DNA from: Desulfoluna butyratoxydans
Lineage (GTDB): Bacteria; Desulfobacterota; Desulfobacteria; Desulfobacterales; Desulfolunaceae
Assembly: GCF_900699765.1 (NCBI RefSeq)
Contig: NZ_CAADHO010000005.1
Span: 62,001 to 126,000 of the forward strand
DNA length: 64,000 nucleotides
Reading direction: 5' to 3'
Translations under genes and position numbers: made by a program
In this document: piece after piece, positions 53,549 to 63,222 of the stretch
Layout of the letters: the number at the start of each line of letters is the position of its first letter
Position numbering within the stretch: position 1 is the first letter of the stretch
Notes under the pieces: model-generated
Database searches by the model: none
Told to the model about the DNA's origin: nothing
Seen by the model: the letters and a program-made list of their open reading frames with translations, nothing else

Positions 53549-56137
53549 TTAAACCACAATATTGACAAGCTTGCCCGGGACCACGATCACCTTGCGGACC
53601 TCTTTGCCCTCAATGAACTTCTTCACCGCCGCATCGGCAAGGGCCAGTTCCTGGATCTCGTCCTTTGAGGCGCCTGCGGGCACCTGGAACTTGCTCCTCA
53701 GCTTGCCGTTGACCTGCACCACGATGAGCACCTCGTCGGAAACAAGGGCATCCTCGCGGTATTCGGGCCAGGGCTGATCCATGAGGAGCCCCTGGCCGGA
53801 CAATTTCGTCCAGAGCTCTTCGGTGACATGGGGCGACACGGGGTTGAGAAGAAGAATAACGGTCTCCGCCGCCCGCTTCATCACATCCTGCCTCAGGGAC
53901 GCGTCGCCATCCACGGCATACATGCTGTTCACAAGCTCCATCACCGCGCTGATGGCGGTGTTGAAGTGGAACTTGCCCTCCACGTCGTCCGTCACCTTCT
54001 TGATGGTGGCGTTGATCTTGGTGTAAAGCTCCCGGCTCTTGCCGGAAAGGTCGGCTGCGGGGCCATGGTAGGCCTCAACACCGGCAAAGGCCTCCTGCTT
54101 GCCCGTAATAATGCGCCACACGCGCCCGATGAACTTAAAGCACCCTTCAACGCTCTCGTCATTCCACTCCAGATCCTTTTCAGGGGGTGCGGCAAAGAGA
54201 CAGAAGAGGCGCGTTGTGTCCGCACCGTAGCGGTTAAGGAGCACATTGGGGTCGATGACGTTTTTCTTGGACTTGGACATCTTGATGACCCGGCCCACCT
54301 CCACGGGAGACCCGCAGAGCTTGCACACCACGCTGCCGTCCTCGGCCTTCTCGGTATCCGTGGGGAACACCCACTTGTGGTTGGGGCACGAGAGGGTCTC
54401 TTTGGTCACCATGCCCTGGGTCAGGAGCCGGGTAAAGGGCTCGGAGAACTCCACGAGCCCGAGATCGCGCATCACCCGGGTGAAGTAGCGGGAGTAGAGC
54501 AGATGAAGGATGGCATGCTCCACGCCGCCGATATACTGATCCACGGGCATCCAGTAGGCCACCTTCTCCTTGTCCACCATGCCCTCGGTATACTCGGGGC
54601 AGCAGTAGCGGGCAAAGTACCAGGAGGACTCCACAAAGGTATCCATGGTGTCGGTGTCGCGTCGCGCTTCGGTGTTGCCGCACCTGGGACAGGTCACCTT
54701 ATTGAAATAGTCGAGGGTTCCCAGGGGAGAGCCACCGGACTCCAGAAGCTGGGCGTCCTCGGGCAGCACAATGGGAAGATCCGACTCGGGAACCGGCACC
54801 GCACCGCAGCTGTCGCAGTGAATCATGGGAATGGGCGTTCCCCAGTACCGCTGGCGGGACACACCCCAGTCCCTCAGGCGGAACGAAACAGTCTTCTTCC
54901 CGATACCGCGCTCCTCCAGGGAGTTGGTGATGGCCTCTTTGGCGTCCGCGTTGGCCATGCCGTCGAACTCGCCGGAGTTCACCATCACGCCCGTGCCAGC
55001 GTAGGCCTCTTCCATGGTGGCACCGTCAAGAACCTCCCCTTCGGGGCTCACAACGACCTTCACCTCCAGCCCGTACTTGCGGGCGAAGTCAAAGTCACGC
55101 TGGTCGTGGGCCGGAACCGACATCACGGCCCCGGTGCCGTACTCCATAAGGGCAAAGTTGGCGGCATAGATGGGCATCTTGTACCCTGTAAGGGGGTTGA
55201 TGCAGTAAGCACCGGTGAAGACGCCCTCTTTTTCGTAGTTCTCAAGGGCCTTGCTGGAACGCTCCTGCTTGAGGATGCGATCCACAAAGGAAGCCACGGC
55301 CTCCTCCTGCTCAGTGCCTCTGGAGAGGGACGCCACCATGGGATGCTCCGGCGCCAGACACATAAAGGTGGCACCGAAAAGGGTATCCGGGCGCGTGGTA
55401 AAGACCGAGAGGGGCTCTTTTGCACCCTCCACCTCAAAGGTCACCTCCGAGCCCACGCTCTTGCCGATCCAGTTCTTCTGCATGGTGGTGACGCTGTCCG
55501 GCCAGCCGTCGAGCTTGTCGCAGTGAACCAGGAGATCCTCAGCGTAATCGGTGATCCGGAAAAACCACTGCCAGAGCTTTTTCTGCTGCACGTTTTCCCC
55601 ACAGCGCCAGCAGCAGTCGTTTTCCACCTGCTCATTGGCCAGCACCGTGTGGCATGACTCACACCAGTTGACGTACGACTCTTTGCGGTATGCCATCCCC
55701 TTTTCGACCATTTTGATAAAGAGCCACTGCTCCCACCGGTAATATTCCGGAGTACAGGTGGCGATCTCACGGTCCCAGTCGTAGCTGAGTCCGATGCGCT
55801 TGAGCTGGCTGCGCATGGTGTCGATGTTGGCATAGGTCCACGCGGCGGGGTGGGTGTTGTTATCGATGGCGGCGTTCTCCGCAGGCATGCCGAAGGCGTC
55901 CCATCCCATGGGGTGGAGCACGTTGAAGCCCCGCATTTTTTTGTACCGGGCCACCACGTCGCCGATGGTGTAGTTCCGAACATGTCCCATGTGGATATTG
56001 CCCGACGGGTATGGAAACATCTCCAGCAGGTAATACTTTTCTTTTTCAGGATCCTCGACCACCCGAAACGAGCCTTCGTCGGCCCAGCGCTGCTGCCATT
56101 TGGACTCAATCGAGTCCGGGAGATACTTATCTTCCAT
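53549..56137 (-). CDS. leuS: Leucyl-tRNA synthetase
   Basis: Charges tRNA-Leu. The 862-aa class I enzyme has the HIGH-type motif [15 protein letters not shown], the editing domain with [13 protein letters not shown], and KMSKSKKN. The C-terminal domain ends [18 protein letters not shown] lies before the ATG. It is the first gene of leuS-lptE. Confidence 0.98.
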   Translation of the reverse strand: MEDKYLPDSIESKWQQRWADEGSFRVVEDPEKEKYYLLEMFPYPSGNIHMGHVRNYTIGDVVARYKKMRGFNVLHPMGWDAFGMPAENAAIDNNTHPAAWTYANIDTMRSQLKRIGLSYDWDREIATCTPEYYRWEQWLFIKMVEKGMAYRKESYVNWCESCHTVLANEQVENDCCWRCGENVQQKKLWQWFFRITDYAEDLLVHCDKLDGWPDSVTTMQKNWIGKSVGSEVTFEVEGAKEPLSVFTTRPDTLFGATFMCLAPEHPMVASLSRGTEQEEAVASFVDRILKQERSSKALENYEKEGVFTGAYCINPLTGYKMPIYAANFALMEYGTGAVMSVPAHDQRDFDFARKYGLEVKVVVSPEGEVLDGATMEEAYAGTGVMVNSGEFDGMANADAKEAITNSLEERGIGKKTVSFRLRDWGVSRQRYWGTPIPMIHCDSCGAVPVPESDLPIVLPEDAQLLESGGSPLGTLDYFNKVTCPRCGNTEARRDTDTMDTFVESSWYFARYCCPEYTEGMVDKEKVAYWMPVDQYIGGVEHAILHLLYSRYFTRVMRDLGLVEFSEPFTRLLTQGMVTKETLSCPNHKWVFPTDTEKAEDGSVVCKLCGSPVEVGRVIKMSKSKKNVIDPNVLLNRYGADTTRLFCLFAAPPEKDLEWNDESVEGCFKFIGRVWRIITGKQEAFAGVEAYHGPAADLSGKSRELYTKINATIKKVTDDVEGKFHFNTAISAVMELVNSMYAVDGDASLRQDVMKRAAETVILLLNPVSPHVTEELWTKLSGQGLLMDQPWPEYREDALVSDEVLIVVQVNGKLRSKFQVPAGASKDEIQELALADAAVKKFIEGKEVRKVIVVPGKLVNIVV

Positions 56138-56348
56138 TATATTTCAAACCTCCAGAGTGCGTGTGATATTGCAAGTGGATTCAGAGTCGTGGGCGCAAGG
56201 TTCCCAACAAACGCAAGTGCGCCAAACAAATTTAAATGCCATAATCATAGATAAATGGCAAGCAAAAGGCCTGCCACGCAGCCCGTTGACCCCCGTCCAG
56301 CCGGGAAAAACCAGGCCCCCCGCCCCCTGTGCCCCGGGAGGTTTAATA

Positions 56349-56377
56349 TTGACTTGCCTCCGACAATCCCCTATTTA
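56349..56377 (+). promoter_or_regulatory. Candidate promoter of the RNase E/G gene
   Basis: TTGACT (56349-56354), 17 bp, TATTTA (56372-56377). Confidence 0.45.
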
Positions 56378-56495
56378 ATGAGAACAAACATGAACGCTGC
56401 ATATGGGACAACCAACCGGCGGGCACATGGCGAGGGCCATGATGCATACAGCTCCCCGGCCCTGTGCAGCGATCAATGGCAGTGAAAAGAACACC

Positions 56496-56518
56496 GGGCT
56501 TCGAAACGGTCGAAGCCC
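56496..56518 (+). other. Stem-loop in the presumed RNase E/G leader
   Basis: GGGCTTCG/CGAAGCCC, 8 bp with a 7-nt loop. Hairpins in the rne leader mediate autoregulation in E. coli; here this is only analogy. Confidence 0.4.
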
Positions 56519-57008
56519 CTTATTGCAGGGCGGCGCCCATCAAATTCATGGGGCCGGTCTTTCATCAATTTCGCGTCTTTTCACAAAATCATGATGCCTC
56601 CGTCTTGAGTCACGACCCGACGCCGCGGGTAACGCCCGCGCGCCGTAGAGAGGTCGAGGAAACCGCTTCGCAGGCCATCATACAAATCACAACCACCGGA
56701 TCAGAAGCATCCCCGGAGAGGCAGCTGCCCACCGTTTCGTTTTTTGGTTTGCATACGGCCATAAAACCCACCCGAGTCAGCGGTAACGAACTCCGGCACG
56801 ATGTTGCTACCCGCTGCAGACCCATCCCGCACAATCCACCACCAGGCGCAATGGAGGAGACGATAACGGGATGGAGGCTGTCAGCTGCTTCAAGGGCCAC
56901 TATGCTTGGCAGATTTGCCGTGCACCCACATTCCCATCGCAGAGCCCTGCCGGGTACCGCTCCTTCTTCAGATCCCTATCTCACGTTCGCTAAGGACAAC
57001 ACATTACT

Positions 57009-58469
57009 ATGACAAGTAAAATTCTCATCAACTCGGTTGATCCGGAAGAGTGCCGGATCGCCAAAGTCACCAATTCGCGCCTTGAAGAGTTTCACCTGGA
57101 GACCACCTCGCGCGAGAGCATCCAGGGCAACATCTACAAGGCCGTGGTCACACGCGTTGAGCCGAGCCTTCAGGCCGTCTTCGTCGATTTCGGCAGCGAA
57201 AAAAACGGCTTTCTCCAAAAGCAGGAGATCCACAACTCGTACTTCCAGCAGACCGGTGAACACGAAAAAAACCTCACCCGACTCATCAAGCGCGGCCAGG
57301 AGCTCATCGTCCAGGTGACCAAAAACCCCATCATGAACAAAGGGGCCATGCTCACCACCTTCATCTCCCTGCCCGGCCGCCACGCCGTACTCATGCCCGG
57401 AAGCAGCAACCGGGGCGTCTCCCGCCAGATTGAAGACGAGAAGGAGCGCAACCGCTTAAAAGAGATCATCGGCAAGCTCAAGCTGGCCGACGGTTACGGC
57501 CTCATTGTCCGCACCGCCGGGGAAAACTGCAACAAGACCATGATCTCCAAGGATGTCACCTACCTCACCAAGGTGTGGAAAGACCTGAACAAGCAGGCGG
57601 CCAACACCCCCGGCCCGTCCCTGCTCTTTAAAGAGAAAAACCTGGCCGTACGGGCCATCCGGGACTACCTCACCGACGATGTGTCCGAAATCCTGGTGGA
57701 CAACCCGGATGCCTTCAAGGAGATCAAGGAGTTCATTCGCCTCATCGCCCCCAAGCACGTGAAGCTGACCCGTCTTTACACCGGCGACAAACCCATCTTC
57801 ACCAAGCACCAGCTTGAAAACCAGATCGCCTCCATTTTCGAGAGCCGCGTCTCCCTGAACTCCGGCGGATCCATCGTCATCGACCAGACCGAGGCCCTGG
57901 TGGCCATCGACGTCAACTCAGGCAAGGGCACCCAGAAGAAAAACATCGAACAGACCGCCCTGATGACCAACCTGGAAGCCGCCGAAGAGGTGGCCCGCCA
58001 GCTCAGGCTGCGTGACCTGGGCGGCCTCATCGTCATTGACTTCATCGACATGAAGGAGCCCAAAAACAGGGGCGCCGTGGAAGCCAAGCTCAAGGAAAAC
58101 CTGAAGTCGGACAAAGCCCGCACCAAAGTGGGGCGCATTTCTCGGTTCGGGCTCCTGGAGATGTCCCGCCAGCGCATCCGCCCCTCCATTGAGTTCGGAA
58201 GCATGGTCCCCTGCCAGCACTGCAAGGGAAAGGGTATGATCCTCTCTACGGAGACCGTGGCCCTGGCCTTCCTGCGAAAGCTGAGCTTAGAAACCCTGAA
58301 AGACGGAATCACCATCGCCAAGGGCTACGTGCCCCCGGACGTGGCCGTCTACCTCCTCAACAAAAAGCGTGCGGAGATCCTCGACATCGAGATCAAACGC
58401 AGCATCTCCATCGCCATCGAGGGCAACGCGTCCATGGTCCATGGAGACAGCCGGATCATCTGCGAATAA
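57009..58469 (+). CDS. rng: Ribonuclease E/G family endoribonuclease
   Basis: A 486-aa RNase G-like enzyme: S1 domain (about 38-120), 5'-sensor and DNase-I-like catalytic part. Catalytic D301 (AIDVNSGKG) and D344 (VIDFIDM) are present, as is the zinc link C402-x2-C405 (CQHCKGKG). All are offset by two from E. coli RNase E. There is no long C-terminal scaffold, so it resembles RNase G in length. AAGGAC lies about 11 bp before the ATG, a long spacing. Confidence 0.93.
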   Translation: MTSKILINSVDPEECRIAKVTNSRLEEFHLETTSRESIQGNIYKAVVTRVEPSLQAVFVDFGSEKNGFLQKQEIHNSYFQQTGEHEKNLTRLIKRGQELIVQVTKNPIMNKGAMLTTFISLPGRHAVLMPGSSNRGVSRQIEDEKERNRLKEIIGKLKLADGYGLIVRTAGENCNKTMISKDVTYLTKVWKDLNKQAANTPGPSLLFKEKNLAVRAIRDYLTDDVSEILVDNPDAFKEIKEFIRLIAPKHVKLTRLYTGDKPIFTKHQLENQIASIFESRVSLNSGGSIVIDQTEALVAIDVNSGKGTQKKNIEQTALMTNLEAAEEVARQLRLRDLGGLIVIDFIDMKEPKNRGAVEAKLKENLKSDKARTKVGRISRFGLLEMSRQRIRPSIEFGSMVPCQHCKGKGMILSTETVALAFLRKLSLETLKDGITIAKGYVPPDVAVYLLNKKRAEILDIEIKRSISIAIEGNASMVHGDSRIICE

Positions 58470-58821
58470 CCCCGCGGGGAAGCGATCCGTTGCTGCACCG
58501 GCCGAAAAAGAAGCAACTGCAGGCCCCTTCGGCTCACCCCGAGGGGCCGTGGCGGGCCGCGCCACAGCCCATTTGTGTTGACACCCGAGGCTCTTTTACT
58601 GTATCTGTTGGGCAGTTTGCGCAGGGCCGGACACGCGGTTTTTCATGCTGATTTTTTGATACCGCCGCACCCGTTGCCCCCCTTTTCGGTCGTCGGGGGC
58701 AAGCCGAAGACAACGACCGTTGACAGGTAACCATGTGCATGCCCTGACGATGCAGGCATGCACAGGGCTTTATCACAAAGCCGTCATACACAAACCCCTT
58801 TGATTCATATAAAGGAGTATC
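58470..58821. other. Intergenic region upstream of yajC
   Basis: No gene. A weak promoter candidate lies at 58578-58606. Confidence 0.5.
58578..58606 (+). promoter_or_regulatory. Candidate promoter of yajC-secDF
   Basis: TTGACA (58578-58583), 17 bp, GTATCT (58601-58606), or TATCTG at 18 bp spacing. Confidence 0.35.
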
Positions 58822-59130
58822 ATGTTCACCAGCACCGCATACGCCATGGGAACCCAGGGTGCCGCCGGAGGGCAGCAGGGAGGTTTTGCCGCCTTTGTTC
58901 CCCTTATTTTGATGTTCGTCATTTTTTATTTTCTCCTGATCCGTCCCCAGCAGAAAAAAGCCAAGGCACACCAGGAGATGATCAACGCCGTTAAAAAAGG
59001 CGACAAAGTGGTCACTTCAGGCGGAATCCACGGCACCATCGTCAAGGTGGATGATGCTACGGTCACCCTTGAGATTGCCGAAAAGGTGAACATCAAGGTG
59101 ATCCGGGCCAACATCAGCGTCAAGCTCTGA
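58822..59130 (+). CDS. yajC: Preprotein translocase subunit YajC
   Basis: A 102-aa small membrane protein associated with SecDF. One helix (about 24-40, FVPLILMFVIFYFLLIRPQQ) is followed by the cytoplasmic domain with GDKVVTSGGIHGTIVKV. The N terminus is rich in Gly and Ala. AAAGGAG precedes the ATG. The gene order yajC-secD-secF is standard. Confidence 0.95.
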   Translation: MFTSTAYAMGTQGAAGGQQGGFAAFVPLILMFVIFYFLLIRPQQKKAKAHQEMINAVKKGDKVVTSGGIHGTIVKVDDATVTLEIAEKVNIKVIRANISVKL

Positions 59131-59358
59131 TCCGCCCGTCGCGTTGATCCACGATTGCCCCCATAGCGAATAAAAAGCACATAAGGTGCCCTGAGCGGCT
59201 TGTGTGCTTTTATATTCTTTCTTGTTCGAACAGCTTTTACCAGAGTGAGCACCCAGGGGACAGTGACTCTTTCGTTGAATTCCGCTTAAAACCAGACCCT
59301 GACCTTGAGCATGTTTTCACGCGATCACCAACACCCATCGGGCTGAGAGGAAGCACCA

Positions 59359-60963
59359 TTGAAGAATCTATCCTGGAGACTGATAGCGGTTCTTGTGGTT
59401 ATCATCATGGCTGCCGTGTACATCCTTCCCACGGCAACCATGTACATTAAAGGGACGAGCGAGCCCGAGATATGGCCCCACAAAAAGATCAACCTGGGCC
59501 TCGACCTTCAGGGCGGTATGCACCTGGTTCTGGAAGTCCAGACCGAAAAGGCCGTTGAAAACGCCATGTCCCTGAAGATATCCGACATTCGCCAGGCCCT
59601 TCGCAAACACACCATGAAAAACAGGGGCGTTACCCTGGTGCCCCAGAGCACCAAGCTCCACGTCAAACTCCTCTCTGCAGATGATCTGCCGGCCTTCAGG
59701 GGTATCATTGCCGACGATTTCCAAGACCTTGCCGTGAGCGACACCTCCGAAAGCGGCAGCCTCACCCTGGTGACCCTGTCCATGAAAGCCGACGAAGCCG
59801 AGCGCGTCAGAAAATTCGCCGCGGACCAGGCCCTTGAGACCATCCGAAACCGTATTGACGAATTCGGGGTCAGCGAGCCCGACATCCGAAAACAGGGTGA
59901 CGATCGCATCCTTATCCAGCTTCCCGGGGTCACCGACACAAAAGCGGCCAAGGACCTCATCGGCAAGACCGCCATCCTCGAATTCCGCCTGGTGGATGAA
60001 GACGGCGATGTGCAGACAGCCCTTGCTTCCCATGCACCGGCAGGCAGCGAGCTGCTCAACCTGGTCCACAAAGATCCCGTCAGCGGCGTGGAATCATCCA
60101 CCCCCATGCTGATCAAAAAGCGAGTCCTCCTCACCGGTGACTCCCTCACCGATGCCCGGATCCTTTTCGACAACATGACCAACGAGCCCTACGTCTCCAT
60201 TGAGTTCGACCGCAAAGGGGCCCGTATCTTCGGGAAGATCACCGGCGCCAACGTCAACAGGCGTCTGGCCATCGTCCTGGACGACACCGTCTACTCAGCC
60301 CCGGTCATCAGGGACCGAATTGCCGGCGGGCGCGCCCAGATCACCGGCGGCTTCACCATGGAAGAGGCCCGTGTCCTCTCCATCGCCCTGCGCGCAGGCG
60401 CCCTCCCCGCCCCCGTAAAGATCCTTGAAGAGCGAACCGTCGGTCCCACCCTGGGAGCCGACTCCATCCGCAAGGGGATCTGGTCCATGCTCATCGGGGG
60501 CCTGGCCGTCATCGTCTTCATGGTTGTTTATTACAAAGGTTCCGGCCTCATCGCAGACGTGGCCCTGATCCTCAACGTCCTGCTTATTGCAGCGGGGCTG
60601 GCCGCCTTTCAGGCGACCCTTACCTTGCCGGGCATCGCGGGCATTATCCTGACCATCGGCATGGCCGTGGACGCCAACGTGCTCATCTTTGAGAGGATAC
60701 GAGAAGAGCTGAACCTCGGCCAGAGTCCCATGGCTGCCGTGGAGGCGGGCTTCGATAAGGCGACCCTCACCATCCTGGACGCCAACGTCACCACCCTGAT
60801 CGCCGCCATGGTCCTCTTCCAGTTCGGCTCCGGACCGGTGAAAGGCTTTGCCGTCACCCTCGGCATCGGTATCCTCTCCAGTCTCTTTACGGCCCTTGTG
60901 GTATCCAGACTGCTGTTTGATTCCATCTTGCAGAAGGCGAACGTGAAAACCCTGAGCATTTAG
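59359..60963 (+). CDS. secD: Protein translocase subunit SecD
   Basis: A 534-aa inner-membrane protein that uses the proton gradient to pull exported proteins. TM1 lies at about 6-25, the LGLDLQGGMHLVLEV motif follows, then the large periplasmic P1 domain. The last five helices contain GMAVDANVLIFERIREEL. The start is TTG at 59359 behind GAGAGGAAG. It overlaps no neighbour and is 228 bp after yajC. Confidence 0.96.
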   Translation: MKNLSWRLIAVLVVIIMAAVYILPTATMYIKGTSEPEIWPHKKINLGLDLQGGMHLVLEVQTEKAVENAMSLKISDIRQALRKHTMKNRGVTLVPQSTKLHVKLLSADDLPAFRGIIADDFQDLAVSDTSESGSLTLVTLSMKADEAERVRKFAADQALETIRNRIDEFGVSEPDIRKQGDDRILIQLPGVTDTKAAKDLIGKTAILEFRLVDEDGDVQTALASHAPAGSELLNLVHKDPVSGVESSTPMLIKKRVLLTGDSLTDARILFDNMTNEPYVSIEFDRKGARIFGKITGANVNRRLAIVLDDTVYSAPVIRDRIAGGRAQITGGFTMEEARVLSIALRAGALPAPVKILEERTVGPTLGADSIRKGIWSMLIGGLAVIVFMVVYYKGSGLIADVALILNVLLIAAGLAAFQATLTLPGIAGIILTIGMAVDANVLIFERIREELNLGQSPMAAVEAGFDKATLTILDANVTTLIAAMVLFQFGSGPVKGFAVTLGIGILSSLFTALVVSRLLFDSILQKANVKTLSI

Positions 60964-60986
60964 CCCTTAGTGAGGAGATATCCCAA

Positions 60987-62036
60987 ATGCAGTTCATCAA
61001 AGAGACCAACATCAACTTCACCGGCGTCAAGAAGATCGCGTTCTGCCTCTCCCTGACCCTGATCGCCGTCAGCATCATCTCGCTGTTCATCCACAAAGGG
61101 CCGCGCTACGGTGTCGACTTCTCCGGCGGCAGCGCCGTGCAGGTCAAATTCACCGATGCCGTCGACATCGCATCGGTCAAGAAGGGCCTCAAGCCCGCCG
61201 GCCTCGAAGGGGCTTCTGTCCAGCGTTTCGGCAGCGACAGCGACCATGAGTTCCAGATTCGGACCAAGCAGGCGTTCATGGCGGACAGCAGCTTTGCCCC
61301 CAAGGTCAAGCAGGCCCTGGGTGAAAGCACCGGCGTGGAAGTCAAAGACCTGAGCCTCGATATGGTGGGCCCCCAGGTGAGCAAGGACCTGAGGCAAAAA
61401 GCCCTCCTGGCCATGTTCTACGCCCTCTTGTTCATCATCATCTATATTTCGGGCCGATTCGAGCTGAAGTGGGGCCTCTCCGGAGCCCTGGCCGCCATCC
61501 TGGGCGGTGCGGTTTACGGGGTAACCCAGCTTCAGTCCATCGCCTTTGTCAGCTCGGGCATGCCCTTTCTCATTGTCCTTGCCCTTGTGATCAGCATCAT
61601 CTTCTGCTGGTACCTGGAGCTGAAGTATGCCATGGGGGCCATCATCGCCCTGGTCCACGACATCACCATCACGGTGGGGATCTTCTCGCTGCTCGACGTC
61701 GAGTTCACCCTGCCCATCGTGGCGGCACTTCTGACCATCATCGGCTACTCGCTCAACGACACCATCATCGTCTTTGACCGAATCCGTGAAAACGGGAAGA
61801 AGTACACCAAAAAACCCCTGGACTTCATCATCAACCGCAGCGTCAACGAGACCCTGAGCCGTACCATCCTCACCTCGCTGACCACCCTGGTGGTGGTGGT
61901 GGCCCTGTATGTCCTGGGCGGCGGCGTCATCCATGATTTCGCCTTTGCCATGATCATCGGCGTTGTCACGGGAACGTACTCCTCCATCTATGTGGCCAGC
62001 CCCATTCTCCTGGCCTGGAAAACAGACGAGAACTGA
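60987..62036 (+). CDS. secF: Protein translocase subunit SecF
   Basis: A 349-aa partner of SecD. TM1 (about 12-32), YGVDFSGGSAVQVKF, and the membrane half with IIGYSLNDTIIVFDRIREN. GAGGAG precedes the ATG. It starts 23 bp after secD, so co-transcription is clear. A 10-bp hairpin follows at 62061-62083. Confidence 0.96.
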   Translation: MQFIKETNINFTGVKKIAFCLSLTLIAVSIISLFIHKGPRYGVDFSGGSAVQVKFTDAVDIASVKKGLKPAGLEGASVQRFGSDSDHEFQIRTKQAFMADSSFAPKVKQALGESTGVEVKDLSLDMVGPQVSKDLRQKALLAMFYALLFIIIYISGRFELKWGLSGALAAILGGAVYGVTQLQSIAFVSSGMPFLIVLALVISIIFCWYLELKYAMGAIIALVHDITITVGIFSLLDVEFTLPIVAALLTIIGYSLNDTIIVFDRIRENGKKYTKKPLDFIINRSVNETLSRTILTSLTTLVVVVALYVLGGGVIHDFAFAMIIGVVTGTYSSIYVASPILLAWKTDEN

Positions 62037-62060
62037 TCACCGACACCTCGCATCTCTTCC

Positions 62061-62083
62061 GCCGGCTGGGCCACCCAGCCGGC
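62061..62083 (+). terminator. Hairpin after secF
   Basis: GCCGGCTGGG/CCCAGCCGGC, a perfect 10-bp stem with a 3-nt loop, followed by a C/T-rich tail without a pure T run. Confidence 0.5.
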
Positions 62084-62277
62084 GGCACCTCCCTTTCTCC
62101 TGCGGCGCTTTTTGCTTTGCATTCCACGATCCATTCTGGTAGCTTTTTCTGACATATTTTGTCCGCCTGCATCCCTGGGGCACCCCACGCCAAAGAGATG
62201 CAGAAATCCGGCGCCGGGTGCTTTGTCGCACGCCGACCCGCCCCCCCACTTTTATTTGCACAGGAGTTTATACACGG

Positions 62278-63051
62278 ATGATGAAGGCAACGGCCAAGAG
62301 ACGAGACAGATTCCCCGGAAAATCCGCCGCAGCGGCAGTCATCATTGCCCTTCTTGTCGCCCCCGGGTGCAAAACGGTTCAGCACAGGCGCGATCCCGGA
62401 ACAGCCACCCTGGCCCGCGAGCTGCAGGAGACCCGCCAGAAGATGAACGAGATGCATCACCGTCTCTCGGTCATGCAGTTCATGGTGGACAGCCACGAGC
62501 GAGCCCTGGCCGATCTGGAAAGAACATCGCCCCTGCCCGCAGAGCCCCCCATGGAGCCCATCGGTCCGGCCGAGCCCGCTGTCAAGGCCCCTGCCATCAC
62601 CGAGGAATCCTCCGCCCCGGCCATGGTGGCAGCCCCGGTACCTGCCAAGGCAAAAAAATCCGATAAGGGCAACCTTGCCAGCCGAACCTACACCGACGCT
62701 TTTGCCGCCATGAAAGAGGGCAACCACGACAAGGCGCTCCTGCTTTTCCGGGAAGTTGCGGAAAAATGGCCCAACGACAACCTGGCCGACAACGCCATTT
62801 ACTGGTCCGGTGAAATCCACTATACTGAGAGAAATTATTCGGCCGCCATCAGCTCGTTCCGGACACTCCTGAAAAAATACCCCAAAGGCAGCAAAGTCCC
62901 CGATGCCCTGCTCAAAACCGGGTACTCGTTCCTTTCGTTAAACGACAAGGAATCCGCAAGAAAATACCTGAAGCGGGTGGTCATGGAGCACCCCTTCACC
63001 CCGTCGGGCGCCAAAGCGGAAAAAGCGCTCAATTCCCTGGACGATAACTAA
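62278..63051 (+). CDS. YbgF/CpoB-like TPR lipoprotein
   Basis: A 257-aa lipoprotein with lipobox LVAPGC (C31), a short coiled coil (LARELQETRQKMNEMHHRL), a Pro/Ala linker (about 80-130) and a C-terminal TPR domain with three repeats (RTYTDAFAAMKEGNHDKALL, NAIYWSGEIHYTERNYSAAI, ALLKTGYSFLSLNDKESARK). This matches CpoB/YbgF, which links Tol-Pal with peptidoglycan synthesis at division. No tol or pal gene is nearby. ATG at 62278 is followed by another ATG; AGGAG lies 11 bp upstream. Confidence 0.85.
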   Translation: MMKATAKRRDRFPGKSAAAAVIIALLVAPGCKTVQHRRDPGTATLARELQETRQKMNEMHHRLSVMQFMVDSHERALADLERTSPLPAEPPMEPIGPAEPAVKAPAITEESSAPAMVAAPVPAKAKKSDKGNLASRTYTDAFAAMKEGNHDKALLLFREVAEKWPNDNLADNAIYWSGEIHYTERNYSAAISSFRTLLKKYPKGSKVPDALLKTGYSFLSLNDKESARKYLKRVVMEHPFTPSGAKAEKALNSLDDN

Positions 63052-63222
63052 GGGTTCACGCACCAAAATCAACGCACCCCTGCGACCCGGTCCCACGGCG
63101 CCCTCCCCTGTTGGGTTCAAGGCGCCCGGGCCGGTCCGTCGACGCTCCCCCCGGCCCCCCCGTCGCGTCATGCCCTTTTGGTGGCTGAGCCCAAACCACC
63201 GCACGATTCGGATCTTATACCG

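Larger units (their letters stand above)
56138..57008. other. Long gene-free region between leuS and the RNase E/G gene
   Basis: About 870 bp without a credible gene. It contains the promoter candidate at 56349-56377 and a stem-loop at 56496-56518, giving the RNase gene a possible leader of about 620 nt. Confidence 0.55.

Noticed and set aside
56464-57012. A 182-codon frame in the RNase E/G leader
   Set aside because: It overlaps the rng start, has no good ribosome binding site and an atypical composition.
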